The notes below the pieces were generated by a model. That model had not been told where the DNA came from. It made no database searches and worked only from the letters and a program-made list of their open reading frames with translations. DNA of 64,000 nucleotides from NCBI RefSeq assembly GCF_019669905.1, contig NZ_AP019777.1:2480001-2544000 (forward strand). Direction: 5' to 3'. This document shows, piece after piece, positions 1 through 8,753 of the stretch. Position 1 is the stretch's first letter. Every line of letters begins with the position of its first letter. This DNA is from Methylomonas koyamae (GTDB taxonomy: Bacteria; Pseudomonadota; Gammaproteobacteria; Methylococcales; Methylomonadaceae). A program made the position numbers and the translations under genes.

Positions 1-254
1 GCGGTTGGCGGCAGTTCTTCCACGATTGCGCGCCGATATTGCGAGACCAGCAGCACCGGGCTTGCTCCGGCTTTTCTCAACTCGAAGCTGTCCTTACCGG
101 GTTTGTCGATTTCGAAATCATGGTGGCTGTGCTTGATCACACCGATTCTTAGCGCATGCGCTTTCAGCAACGGGATCAATTTTGCCAACAGTGTGGTTTT
201 GCCGGTGCCGCTGAAGGCTGCAAAGCCCAGGACCGGAGGGCAAGAAAGGGGCAT
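1..254 (-). CDS. mobB: Molybdopterin-guanine dinucleotide biosynthesis adapter MobB (partial, C-terminus outside window)
   Basis: The reverse strand from an ATG at 254 encodes the N-terminal 84 residues of a P-loop protein; the rest lies left of position 1. The Walker A segment FSGTGKTTLL sits near residues 14-23 and is followed by a MobB-like stretch containing VIKHSHHDF and DSFELRKAGA. MobB binds GTP and assists MobA in attaching GMP to molybdopterin in the cytoplasm. The family call rests on the P-loop context and the conserved KHSHHDF region. Only the first half of the gene is visible, so completeness cannot be judged. Confidence 0.85.
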   Translation of the reverse strand, partial: MPLSCPPVLGFAAFSGTGKTTLLAKLIPLLKAHALRIGVIKHSHHDFEIDKPGKDSFELRKAGASPVLLVSQYRRAIVEELPPT

Positions 255-331
255 GAGAAATTCGTCGTTAACCTAACCGGCGCTATTCTAAGTTATTATG
301 CCGGCCGGTGTAGAGAAAGGACCAGACTGGA

Positions 332-820
332 ATGGTACGGATCGGAATACTGTTGGCGCTGATAATCGGAGTTTTGGCCTACCGCTGGTACACAACGACG
401 CCGTCGGCTGCGCTTCGTCGCCAATTTCGCCGCGTTCTTTGGATTCTGGCGGTCGTCTTGCTGGCGCTAGCGTTGTTGACCGGGAAACTGAACGGTTTGG
501 TCGCGTTGTTGGGCGTGCTGCTGGCATTTATAGTCAGACTCATGCCGGTGCTAATGAACTATGCGCCGCAACTGCACCGGCTGTGGCGGATATTCAAGGA
601 AAGTCCGGATGATCGCCGTCGCCAGCCGCCCCGCGCGCCAGGGCCTGACATGACTCGAGAGCAGGCTTTGCAAATCCTCGGTTTAAAGCCCGGTGCCACC
701 GAACAGGAAATTGTCGCCGCCCACCGTATCTTGATTGCCAAAATGCACCCCGATCGCGGCGGCTCCGATTATTTGGCTGCACAAATCAACCTGGCTAAAA
801 AAATCCTGCTCGGCCGCTAA
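332..820 (+). CDS. Membrane-anchored J-domain protein
   Basis: 162 residues. The N-terminus has one hydrophobic helix (about residues 3-18) and a second hydrophobic block (about 37-75). A basic linker (DDRRRQPPRAPG) follows, then a compact C-terminal J domain (about 105-162) with the HPD tripeptide in AKMHPDRGGSD. This TM-plus-C-terminal-J layout resembles DnaJ-related membrane proteins of the Tim14/Pam18 type and bacterial J proteins that recruit DnaK to the inner membrane. Client unknown. It stands alone on the + strand, divergent from mobB with 77 bp between them. Confidence 0.8.
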   Translation: MVRIGILLALIIGVLAYRWYTTTPSAALRRQFRRVLWILAVVLLALALLTGKLNGLVALLGVLLAFIVRLMPVLMNYAPQLHRLWRIFKESPDDRRRQPPRAPGPDMTREQALQILGLKPGATEQEIVAAHRILIAKMHPDRGGSDYLAAQINLAKKILLGR

Positions 821-1273
821 TTTGGCTTGCCGGCTGGCGCGCAATTGGTTTTTCGAGATGCGGCTTGTTTTAGATAAGCGTGAGATCCGTCACTATCTTT
901 TTTCGATATTTTAGTGCTGGCTCGAATTTTTACCGGTTTAGCGTCGGAGGCGGCGGCAAAAGCGAACGCGGCACAGATTAAAATAAAATTAAAAAAAGAG
1001 ATGTGTGCCGCAAAAAAAGCAATAAATTCAATTTATAACACGAAACTTTTAAAGTTATACTGCGACTCGCCGTTAAGGTCAGTGGCCGTATCGACCCTCC
1101 AACAATAAGCATGGCCGGCCACTTGGAGACCCGGGTTTTCAAGTTACTTAACCAACGAAAACAGGGCGCTTCGGGCCAAAGGCATAAAGAGGTTTTAAAA
1201 AGGAAGAACGGTTATCCGGCTGGATAATAAATAATAATTGAATCGGCAAGCCAAAATACCTGGGAGATTAATC
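821..1273 (+). promoter_or_regulatory. Intergenic region and probable rpoS leader
   Basis: No convincing gene in these 450 bases. The region is more AT-rich than its surroundings. A -10-like hexamer TATACT lies at 1056-1061 with only a weak -35 about 17-18 bp upstream, so a leader of roughly 200 nt before rpoS is possible. A ribosome-binding GGGAG at 1262-1266 sits 7 bases before the rpoS ATG at 1274. A GTG-initiated reading frame at 914-1108 shows no family resemblance and was not accepted. Confidence 0.35.
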
Positions 1274-2254
1274 ATGATGGAAGAAACTTTAGACGTAATA
1301 AAAGATATGGATATTCCGGATTTTATTTCTTTTGAGGATGTGGAGGACGAAGTAGTTGAAGTCGATCCTACCGAAACTTTCAAACTTGCAGAGATAGAGA
1401 GCAACGATTCGCAGAGCGACAGCGGCTTCGACGCGACGCGCGCTTATCTCAACGAACTCAGTAAATCCCAGTTATTGACTGCCGACGAGGAAAAAATATA
1501 CGGCAAACGCACCCAGCAGGGCGACCCGCAAGCACGAAAAATCATGATCGAAAGCAATCTGCGCTTGGTGGTCAAGATTTCCCGCCGCTATTTGAACAGA
1601 GGCTTACCGTTGCTCGATTTGATCGAGGAAGGCAACCTGGGTTTGATCCGGGCCGTAGAAAAATTCGATCCGGACCGCGGTTTCCGTTTTTCCACCTATG
1701 CCACTTGGTGGATTAGACAAACCATCGAGCGGGCGATTATGAACCAGACCCGGACGATTCGTTTGCCGATCCACATCGTCAAGGAAATGAATATCTATCT
1801 GAAAGCGCAACGGAATCTGGCGCAACAGCTTGACCACGAACCGACGGTCGACGAAATTGCCAAACATCTGGACAAACCGGCGAAAACCGTCAGTAAAATG
1901 CTGAAACTGAACGAACGGGTGACATCGGTCGACGTTTCTTTCGGTAAGGATTTCGATAAACCGTTGCTGGAAACCATATCCGAGGAAGAAAGCCGTAATC
2001 CTGCGGAAATACTGCAAGACGATTTCATCCAAAACAACGTCACCTATTGGGTGTACCAATTGGCCGAGAAGCAACGCGAGGTGATTTGCCGGCGCTACGG
2101 CTTGTGCGGTTTCGAAAACGCCACACTGGAACAAGTCGCGTTGGAATTAGGCGTAACTCGCGAACGGGTTCGGCAAATTCAGATGGACGGGTTGAAGCGC
2201 TTGAAGGAAATCCTGGAAAGTAGTGGTTATTCCTTCGAGTCCATCTTCAGTTGA
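1274..2254 (+). CDS. rpoS: RNA polymerase sigma factor RpoS (stationary-phase/general stress sigma)
   Basis: 326 residues from ATG 1274, which has GGGAG just upstream; an in-frame upstream extension to 1238 lacks a ribosome site. The order is an acidic N-terminal tail, region 1.2 ([20 protein letters not shown]), regions 2.1-2.4 ([21 protein letters not shown] ending in the [15 protein letters not shown] -10-binding helix), region 3, and region 4 with the [19 protein letters not shown] helix-turn-helix. The short region 1.1 and gapped N-terminus fit RpoS rather than RpoD; length matches the family (about 330). It would direct core polymerase to stationary-phase and stress promoters. Confidence 0.93.
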   Translation: MMEETLDVIKDMDIPDFISFEDVEDEVVEVDPTETFKLAEIESNDSQSDSGFDATRAYLNELSKSQLLTADEEKIYGKRTQQGDPQARKIMIESNLRLVVKISRRYLNRGLPLLDLIEEGNLGLIRAVEKFDPDRGFRFSTYATWWIRQTIERAIMNQTRTIRLPIHIVKEMNIYLKAQRNLAQQLDHEPTVDEIAKHLDKPAKTVSKMLKLNERVTSVDVSFGKDFDKPLLETISEEESRNPAEILQDDFIQNNVTYWVYQLAEKQREVICRRYGLCGFENATLEQVALELGVTRERVRQIQMDGLKRLKEILESSGYSFESIFS

Positions 2255-2278
2255 AACAAACCGATCAATCATCCAACC

Positions 2279-2301
2279 GCTCCCACTGCGACAGTGGGAG
2301 C
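2279..2301. repeat. Perfect 10-bp stem hairpin between convergent genes
   Basis: GCTCCCACTG (2279-2288) and CAGTGGGAGC (2292-2301) form a perfect 10-bp stem with a 3-nt loop. It lies in the 69-bp gap between rpoS (+) and the next gene (-). No T-run follows on either strand, so it is either a weak bidirectional terminator or a REP-type hairpin. Confidence 0.6.
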
Positions 2302-2323
2302 CGGTTAGACATATCAAATGCCA

Positions 2324-3562
2324 CTATTGCGACTGGTAGAGCGGCAGATTGTCTAGTCTCTTGTCAATCTCGGAAATAAGGTCTTTGTAGGGTTTGCTAC
2401 CGACATTTTCGAAACGCTGTTTAAAATCCGCTTCGTCCAACTGTTCCGGCAGGTCCTGTACGTCGGGGACAAGCGCCGAGTAGTCTTTGGTTTCGGCCAT
2501 TACTTTTTGCAACCGCCGCGCCGCGGTTTTGGAAGCGATAGCCATTCGGCCGAAGCGGGTGCCGGCCATGTCGGCTGATAAATCGATGAAACTGAAACCG
2601 CTGCCTTGGCGTGCATCGCCCAACTCTTTGTCGACCCCCATTTTTTCGCTTAATAAAGACGAATCCACCGCGGCCAGCAACGCCGATGCGATGAAATGCT
2701 GCGGAATATCCACGCGTTTGTAGGCGAAAACCGGATATTCCTTGCTGTACACCAAACCCAACGGCAAATAGCGGCGCAAGTCGCGCTTGTAGATGTAACT
2801 GGCCACGGCGATGATGATGGCTCGATTTTCCTGGATGGCATCGGCTTCGCGGGTATTTTGGTAAGCGGCCGCAAATAAAGGTTGCAATAAATCGATCAAG
2901 GACAGGCGCCAGCTTGGGTCGTGCCGGCCGACGATGTCGTTGATTTGTTGTTGGTAAAGATGCAGGTTGGGATACTCGGCGTGTTTCCGGATCACCAACT
3001 GTTTGGCGGCATCGACAATCGAGCCCAAATAACCGATCTCCAGCGTTTGCGGGCCGATTCGCACATTTTTCACGTACTGTGCCAAAACCTGCCAATAGTC
3101 ATTTAAAGGCGTATTTCTGACCAAGGCCGGAATTACCAGATTTGCTGCCGGGTCCGGGATCGAGATCTCGCCGACCTTGAACGACTTCAAGCGAATGGCG
3201 TCGTTTACTTGACGCACGCTGAAACTGAAATCCAGATAACGGCCCAGTAAAGTTTCCGGTACGAATACGGCAATCTGGCAGTCGATTCGGTCTTGGCCGA
3301 AATGGACCTGGGTCGTGTTTTCGACGAAATGGTCCAGCAGATAGCTGACGGCGATATTCAAGTCCTTTTGATCCAGATAGACGGTTTTCAACTGGCTGCG
3401 TTCTTCGGGCCGCACGTACAGCAGTTGTTTGGCCCGTTGGATGTCCTCGCGCGTCAAGCCCTGATTCAGGCTGGGCAACGGCGAGTCGTCTATCGCAAAT
3501 AACAACACTATCGCTAACAGCGCTGCCGTCGAAAACAGCGCGAATAACAAAGCCTTCAACAT
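2324..3562 (-). CDS. Unknown protein with N-terminal membrane anchor, overlapping ppx
   Basis: 412 residues from ATG 3562, whose first base lies 7 nt inside the 3' end of ppx, implying translational coupling. A longer in-frame extension upstream lies entirely within ppx and was not used. One hydrophobic segment (LLFALFSTAALLAIVLLFAI, residues about 4-23) anchors or exports a large soluble part. That part carries a tract of beta-rich sequence and a later region with IIIAVASYIYKRDLRRYLPLG and QHFIASALLAAVDSSLLSEKMG. I do not recognise the family. The overlap with ppx suggests co-expression with polyphosphate/ppGpp metabolism, without indicating function. Confidence 0.75.
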   Translation of the reverse strand: MLKALLFALFSTAALLAIVLLFAIDDSPLPSLNQGLTREDIQRAKQLLYVRPEERSQLKTVYLDQKDLNIAVSYLLDHFVENTTQVHFGQDRIDCQIAVFVPETLLGRYLDFSFSVRQVNDAIRLKSFKVGEISIPDPAANLVIPALVRNTPLNDYWQVLAQYVKNVRIGPQTLEIGYLGSIVDAAKQLVIRKHAEYPNLHLYQQQINDIVGRHDPSWRLSLIDLLQPLFAAAYQNTREADAIQENRAIIIAVASYIYKRDLRRYLPLGLVYSKEYPVFAYKRVDIPQHFIASALLAAVDSSLLSEKMGVDKELGDARQGSGFSFIDLSADMAGTRFGRMAIASKTAARRLQKVMAETKDYSALVPDVQDLPEQLDEADFKQRFENVGSKPYKDLISEIDKRLDNLPLYQSQ

Positions 3563-5058
3563 TGATCGAAGATCAGCTCGAAATTTGCGTCTTCCAGGTA
3601 ATGCATCTCTTTTTTCAAATCGGCGTAGGTCAACGGCGCTTGTTCCAGCCAACCGTCCGGAAACGCGAGTTTGATCTTGTTGCCGTCGATGTCGATTTTA
3701 AAATCGGCGCGTTGGCTGTGGCGGTTACGGTGCAACACAGTCGCCAGTCGAAACACGATGGTCATAATAGGCGCGTTTTGCCGCCACGGCGCCGGCAGTT
3801 CGGCAAAGCGCTCCAGGCACAACTTTTTGCGGTGGCTACGTACCAATTTCGACAACAGCAATTGGTCTTGTTTGGAAAATCCGGCCAGATCGCCGTTTTC
3901 CAGAATATAGGCGCTGTGTTTGTGGTACTGGCTATGGGCGATTTCGAAACCGATTTCGTGCAGATCCGCCGCCCATTCCAGAAATTGCAAGCTGGCGAGG
4001 TTGTCGTGAAAGCAGGGGTGTTGATCCAATTGACGTACGATGTGACGCAGGGTTTCTTTGAGTTGCTCGCTGTGGCGCTGGTCGGTATGGTAGCGGGCGG
4101 CTATGGTTTTGCTGGTTTGCGAACGAATGTCGTCGTTATAGATGCGGCCCAATAGGTCCTGAACCAAGCCCTCGCGCAACGCGCCGTCCGACACGGTCAT
4201 CTGCTCGATATTCAGAGTTTTGAACGTCGCGTAAACGATAGCGACCGCGCCGATAAAGACCGGGCGACGCTCGATGCTCAGCGCCGGAAAATTGATTTGT
4301 TCGACTTTATCCAGCTTCAATAGCTGAGCGACCAATTGCTCCATCCCGGCCATCGTAATGCCGTTGTTACTCCAGCCGGAGGCCTGCAGTACATTGCTGA
4401 TCGCTTTCAGGCTGCCGGAGGCGCCGATTGCCTCATCCCAGTTCTTGGAGTGGAACGTGTTTTGGAACGGTTCCAAATGCTGTTCGGCGAACAGCGTGGC
4501 TTTGCGGAACGCTCTCTTATTGATTTCGCCGTTTTTAAAAAAAAGCTGGCTGACCGTCACGCAACCCATATTCAGGCTTTCCTTGGTATGGGCGACATCG
4601 TTGCGGCCGATGATGTACTCGGTACTGCTGCCGCCGATATCCATCACGAACCGGTTGTTGGCGTTACTGGCCAGACTGTGGGCCACACCCTGGTAGATCA
4701 AACGGGCTTCTTCGATACCGGAAATAATATGGATCGGATGGCCCAACGCCCGTTCGGCCTTTTTGATGAACTGGTGAGAGTTTTTGGCGATGCGCAAGGT
4801 ATTGGTGCCGACAATCGCGACGCTGTTCGGCGGAAAATTGCGGATACGTTGCCCGAAGCGTTCCAGACAAGCCAGCGCCCGTTCCTGCGTGGCCTGGTCC
4901 AGGTACTTTTGCGAATCCAGCCCCGCTGCCAGGCGCACCATTTCTTTCAATCGATCCAGGGTTTGCAACTTGCCGTCGTGCAAACTGCAAATGATCATGT
5001 GGAAACTGTTGGAGCCAAGATCGACCGCGGCGACGCTGGTCGGTATTTGCTGGGGCAC
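3556..5058 (-). CDS. ppx: Exopolyphosphatase / guanosine pentaphosphatase (Ppx/GppA family)
   Basis: 500 residues, full length for the Ppx/GppA family. The N-terminal ASKHA fold begins with AVDLGSNSFHMIIC (phosphate-binding DLGSNS), continues through GIEEARLIYQGV, and has the second nucleotide/phosphate motif MDIGGSSTEYIIG near residue 140. The C-terminal part is helical and HD-like (AADLHEIGFEIAHSQYHKHSAYILENGDLAGF), as in E. coli PPX. It removes terminal phosphate from polyphosphate or pppGpp in the cytoplasm; which substrate dominates cannot be read from sequence. It is first of a two-gene operon with the overlapping unknown gene and diverges from the ABC exporter. Confidence 0.92.
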   Translation of the reverse strand: MPQQIPTSVAAVDLGSNSFHMIICSLHDGKLQTLDRLKEMVRLAAGLDSQKYLDQATQERALACLERFGQRIRNFPPNSVAIVGTNTLRIAKNSHQFIKKAERALGHPIHIISGIEEARLIYQGVAHSLASNANNRFVMDIGGSSTEYIIGRNDVAHTKESLNMGCVTVSQLFFKNGEINKRAFRKATLFAEQHLEPFQNTFHSKNWDEAIGASGSLKAISNVLQASGWSNNGITMAGMEQLVAQLLKLDKVEQINFPALSIERRPVFIGAVAIVYATFKTLNIEQMTVSDGALREGLVQDLLGRIYNDDIRSQTSKTIAARYHTDQRHSEQLKETLRHIVRQLDQHPCFHDNLASLQFLEWAADLHEIGFEIAHSQYHKHSAYILENGDLAGFSKQDQLLLSKLVRSHRKKLCLERFAELPAPWRQNAPIMTIVFRLATVLHRNRHSQRADFKIDIDGNKIKLAFPDGWLEQAPLTYADLKKEMHYLEDANFELIFDQC

Positions 5059-5178
5059 GAGTCTGTTCCTGTTCGGACTACGGAGAAAAGGCGGAGTCTG
5101 ATAGAATTCCGCAGCTTAACCGGCGATACCTATCCCAACAGTCGCCAGCCATCTACGACGGCCATTATAACTTAGAGC

Positions 5179-6084
5179 ATGACGGCTTTATCCATTCAAA
5201 ACTTAAAAAAAACCTATGGCAATGGCTTCGAAGCCTTGAAAGGTGTGGATTTGGAAGTCGAACGCGGCGATTTTTTCGCGCTGCTTGGCCCCAACGGTGC
5301 CGGCAAATCCACGCTAATCGGCATCATCAGTTCTCTGGTCAATAAAACCAGCGGTAAGGTCAGAATCTTCGACCACGACCTGGATACCGACCCGGTCGCG
5401 GCGAAAACCTGCATCGGCGCGGTTCCGCAGGAAATCAACTTCAACCAATTCGAAACCTGCTTTAGCGTGGTTTTCAACCAAGCCGGTTACTACGGTATTC
5501 CGCGCAAGCTAGCGATGCAGCGCACGGAGCAATGTTTGCGCCAGGTCGAGCTGTGGGATAAACGCGATACTGTGTCGCGGCGGCTGTCGGGCGGCATGAA
5601 ACGGCGCTTGATGATCGCCCGGGCCATGGTGCATTCGCCGCGGCTGTTGATTCTCGACGAACCGACCGCCGGCGTCGACATCGAAATTCGGCGCTCGATG
5701 TGGGAGATGATGCAGGAAGTTAACCGGCAGGGGACAACCATCATCCTGACCACCCACTATCTGGAAGAGGCGGAAAGCCTGTGCCGCCACATCGCCATCA
5801 TCAACAACGGCCAGATCATCGAGAAATCGGCGATGCACCAATTGCTGGGCCGGATGCATACCGACCATTTCGTGCTGGATGTCGGAGCCACTCTAACCGG
5901 CGCGCCGGCGATCCCCGGTTACCATATCGAATTGGTCGCGGAACGCAGCCTGGAAGTCGCCGTGCCGAAAAGCCTGGGCTTAAACCGATTGTTTCAGGAA
6001 TTATCCGCGCGGCAGATCGAAGTCTTGAGTCTGCGCAATAAATCCAACCGTCTCGAACAACTTTTCCTGGACTTGGTGCAATGA
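5179..6084 (+). CDS. ABC-2 type exporter, ATP-binding subunit (YadG-like)
   Basis: 301 residues. Walker A GPNGAGKST (near 38-46), signature SGGMKRR (near 137), Walker B LLILDEPTAGVD and the H-loop TTHYLEEAE are all intact, so it should hydrolyse ATP. The approximately 80-residue C-terminal extension is typical of ABC-2 drug/polysaccharide exporters. Its stop overlaps the start of the permease (6081), so the two form a coupled pair. Closest well-known relatives are E. coli YadG/YadH, whose substrate is not established. Confidence 0.9.
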   Translation: MTALSIQNLKKTYGNGFEALKGVDLEVERGDFFALLGPNGAGKSTLIGIISSLVNKTSGKVRIFDHDLDTDPVAAKTCIGAVPQEINFNQFETCFSVVFNQAGYYGIPRKLAMQRTEQCLRQVELWDKRDTVSRRLSGGMKRRLMIARAMVHSPRLLILDEPTAGVDIEIRRSMWEMMQEVNRQGTTIILTTHYLEEAESLCRHIAIINNGQIIEKSAMHQLLGRMHTDHFVLDVGATLTGAPAIPGYHIELVAERSLEVAVPKSLGLNRLFQELSARQIEVLSLRNKSNRLEQLFLDLVQ

Positions 6085-6845
6085 ACTATTCCGTGGCTTT
6101 TTTTACGATACTGATCAAGGAAATCCGCCGCTTCACCCGCATCTGGCCGCAAACTCTGCTGCCGCCGGCCATCACCACGGCATTGTATTTTCTGATCTTC
6201 GGCAAACTGATCGGCGACCGGATCGGTCTGGTGCACGGCGTGCGCTATATGGATTACATCGTCCCCGGCATTATTTTGATGTCGGTGATCAGCCATTCCT
6301 ATTCGAACGTGGTGTCGTCTTTCTATTCGACCAAGTTTCAGCGCCACATCGAAGAGTTGCTGGTGGCGCCGGTGCCGAATTACGTGATTTTGTCCGGTTA
6401 CGTCTGCGGCGGTATTGCCCGCGGCGTATTGGTCGGTTTGGTCGTGGCCGGCATTTCGATGGTGTTCACCGACACCGCAATTTTGCATTGGGATATCGCT
6501 GCCGCGGTATTCGTGCTGACGGCGACCTTGTTCGCTTTGGCAGGGTTTATCAATGCGGTGTTCGCCGACAGTTTCGATGACATTTCCATCATCCCGAACT
6601 TCATCCTGACGCCGCTGAGTTACCTGGGCGGCGTGTTTTATTCGGTGGAAATGCTACCTGGCGTCTGGCAAAAGATCGCCCAAGGCAATCCGATTCTGTA
6701 CATGATCAACGCCTTCCGTTACGGCATGATTGGGGTCAGCGACGTCAAGATTCAGCTTGCGTTCGCGATGACGGCCGGTTTTATCCTGCTGTTGGCCAGC
6801 CTCAGCCTGTATTTATTGCATAAAGGCATCGGCATCAAAAACTGA
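6081..6845 (+). CDS. ABC-2 type exporter, permease subunit (YadH-like)
   Basis: 254 residues with about six hydrophobic segments and the ABC-2 permease signature near the C-terminus (PNFILTPLSYLGGVFYSVEMLPG, then NPILYMINAFRYGMIG). It overlaps the ATPase by 4 nt (ATGA). It works in the inner membrane as the exporter channel; a functional transporter would need a dimer of each subunit. It converges on fnr with only 1 bp between the stops. Confidence 0.9.
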   Translation: MNYSVAFFTILIKEIRRFTRIWPQTLLPPAITTALYFLIFGKLIGDRIGLVHGVRYMDYIVPGIILMSVISHSYSNVVSSFYSTKFQRHIEELLVAPVPNYVILSGYVCGGIARGVLVGLVVAGISMVFTDTAILHWDIAAAVFVLTATLFALAGFINAVFADSFDDISIIPNFILTPLSYLGGVFYSVEMLPGVWQKIAQGNPILYMINAFRYGMIGVSDVKIQLAFAMTAGFILLLASLSLYLLHKGIGIKN

Positions 6846-6846
6846 A

Positions 6847-7554
6847 TCATTCCAAAGGCAGCAGCATGTTGCGCAGGCCGATCGGATTTTTGATCGCGAT
6901 AAAACGGTTCTGCACCACGATCAGTTCGTCGTCCTGGAATTTTTTCAACAGCCGGCTGACGGTTTCCAACGCCAAACCGAGATGGTTGCCGATTTCCTGC
7001 CGGGTCAACGATAACTTGAATTCCGACGACGAAAAACCGCGCCGTTTCAAACGTTCCGACAGGCTGATCAAAAAGTAGGCCAGACGCTCGTCGGCCGGTC
7101 GCTTGCTCAGCACCAACTGGTTTTTGTCCTCCAGCATTTTTTCACCGGTATGGCGGAACAGTTCCCGGGTCAGACTCGGCACGTTTTTGAACACGTCTTC
7201 CATGTTGTCGGCCGGCAATATGCAAAAACTCATGGTTTCCAGCGCAATTGCCGCGCAACTGTGTTTATCCTCGGACAGGCCGTCGAACCCCAACAGTTCG
7301 CCCGGCAGCAGAATATTCAGAATATGTTCGTTGCCGTGGCTGTCGTTGGCCACCAGTTTGGCGCTACCGGATTTGATCGCCAGAATGCCGCGGAAGTTGT
7401 CGCCCTCCCGATAGATGAAATCGCCGCGTTGCAAGGTCTTGCGGGCTCTTACCACTTGGCTGATGTTGTTGATCTCGCTCTGCGACAGGCCGCGCGGCAA
7501 ACAAATATTGTCCAGGCCGCAGTTGGCGCAATTGACTTGATTTTTAATCGTCAC
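6847..7554 (-). CDS. fnr: Oxygen-responsive CRP/FNR-family regulator (FNR/ANR)
   Basis: 235 residues. The N-terminus has three cysteines in CANCGLDNIC (residues 9, 12 and 18), matching the FNR 4Fe-4S cluster ligands, and a fourth in ALETMSFC near 110, equivalent to E. coli C122. A cyclic-nucleotide-binding-type barrel follows (about 25-140), then a winged helix with LTRQEIGNHLGLALETVSRLLKKF, whose E..SR residues read TTGAT-type FNR half-sites. It is expected to activate or repress genes when oxygen falls, which fits a methanotroph at oxic/anoxic interfaces. Confidence 0.88.
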   Translation of the reverse strand: MTIKNQVNCANCGLDNICLPRGLSQSEINNISQVVRARKTLQRGDFIYREGDNFRGILAIKSGSAKLVANDSHGNEHILNILLPGELLGFDGLSEDKHSCAAIALETMSFCILPADNMEDVFKNVPSLTRELFRHTGEKMLEDKNQLVLSKRPADERLAYFLISLSERLKRRGFSSSEFKLSLTRQEIGNHLGLALETVSRLLKKFQDDELIVVQNRFIAIKNPIGLRNMLLPLE

Positions 7555-7588
7555 GTTAAGCTAATTTTCCGATAAAGAAGGTAGATGC

Positions 7589-7604
7589 GCCGGCCGCGGC
7601 CGGC
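7589..7604. repeat. 16-bp perfect GC palindrome between fbp and fnr
   Basis: GCCGGCCGCGGCCGGC is a perfect palindrome flanked by GTAG and CTAC, so a longer imperfect hairpin is possible. It lies between the stop of fbp and the start of fnr, both on the - strand, and could end fbp transcription or be a REP-type element. No T-run follows. Confidence 0.45.
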
Positions 7605-7641
7605 TACCGACTCATCCCGAGTCCGTTTTTTGTACTGAAAA

Positions 7642-8649
7642 TCAATCCTGCTGATGGTAGGCAATGATGCGCTCGACTTCGTTTTTCGAGCCCAAAATCA
7701 GCGGCACCCGCTGATGGATACTATTCGGTTTCACATCCAGAATCCGCTCGCGGCCGGTGCTGCATAAACCGCCGGCCTGTTCGATGATAAAAGCCATCGG
7801 ATTGGCTTCGTACATCAGACGCAATTTTCCGGGTTTGCTCGAGTCGCGCAAGTCGTGCGGATACAGAAATACGCCGCCGCGGTTCAGGATCCGGTAAACC
7901 TCGGCCACCAGCGACGCTACCCAGCGCATGTTGAAGTTTTTGCCGCGCGGGCCGTCTTCGCCGGCCACGCATTCGTCGATGTAGCGCTTGACCGGCGGCT
8001 CCCAAAAACGCTGGTTGGACATGTTAATGGCAAACTCGCTGCTGTCTTCCGGAATTTTCATATTGCAGTGGGTCAGGATGAACTCGCCGACGTCCTGGTC
8101 CAGCGTAAAGCCGTTGACGCCGTTGCCGGTAGTCAGCACCAGCATTGTCGACGGTCCGTACAATACGAATCCGGCGCAGACTTGTTCGGTGCCGCGGCGC
8201 AGAAAATCCTCAGTTTCCGGTTCGATGCCCTCGCGGCAGCGCAGAATCGAGAAGATGGTGCCGACGGTCATATTGATGTCGATATTGGACGACCCGTCCA
8301 GCGGATCGAACAACACCAGGTATTTGCCTTTCGGATATTGCTTCGGAATCTTGATCGGATCGTTGATTTCCTCGGAGGCCATCCCGCCCAGCGAACCGCT
8401 CCAATCCAAGGCTTTGACCATAATATCGTTGGTGATGATGTCCAGTTTTTTCTGGACCTCGCCCTGGACGTTTTCCGATTCGGCGCTGCCTAACACGCCG
8501 ATCAAGGCACCGCAATTCACCCGATGCGATATTTGTTTGCAGGCGGTGACGATGTTGTTCAGCAACAAGGTAAAAGTCCCCGAGGCATCCGGCAGGCCGC
8601 GCTGCTGTTCGATGATGAACTGGGTAAGGGTGACTTGTTGGTTAGACAT
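7642..8649 (-). CDS. fbp: Fructose-1,6-bisphosphatase class I
   Basis: 335 residues, the usual length. The metal/substrate signature [21 protein letters not shown] (near 116) is intact, as are the C-terminal [14 protein letters not shown] motif and [13 protein letters not shown]. It hydrolyses fructose 1,6-bisphosphate to fructose 6-phosphate in the cytoplasm. In RuMP-cycle methanotrophs this supports hexose regeneration and gluconeogenesis (known physiology; the link here is inferred). Confidence 0.96.
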   Translation of the reverse strand: MSNQQVTLTQFIIEQQRGLPDASGTFTLLLNNIVTACKQISHRVNCGALIGVLGSAESENVQGEVQKKLDIITNDIMVKALDWSGSLGGMASEEINDPIKIPKQYPKGKYLVLFDPLDGSSNIDINMTVGTIFSILRCREGIEPETEDFLRRGTEQVCAGFVLYGPSTMLVLTTGNGVNGFTLDQDVGEFILTHCNMKIPEDSSEFAINMSNQRFWEPPVKRYIDECVAGEDGPRGKNFNMRWVASLVAEVYRILNRGGVFLYPHDLRDSSKPGKLRLMYEANPMAFIIEQAGGLCSTGRERILDVKPNSIHQRVPLILGSKNEVERIIAYHQQD

Positions 8650-8753
8650 GAATGTGTATCTCCAATGGATAAACGGCGCGCATCGCGGCCGGTAGGCCGG
8701 AGCGAAAATGAGTGTAAAGGTTGAACGTGAGCGGGCTGTTCAAGGTTAGGGCG

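Noticed and set aside
914..1108. 64-codon frame upstream of rpoS
   Set aside because: GTG start without a ribosome site, no recognisable domain, and it lies over the likely rpoS promoter region.
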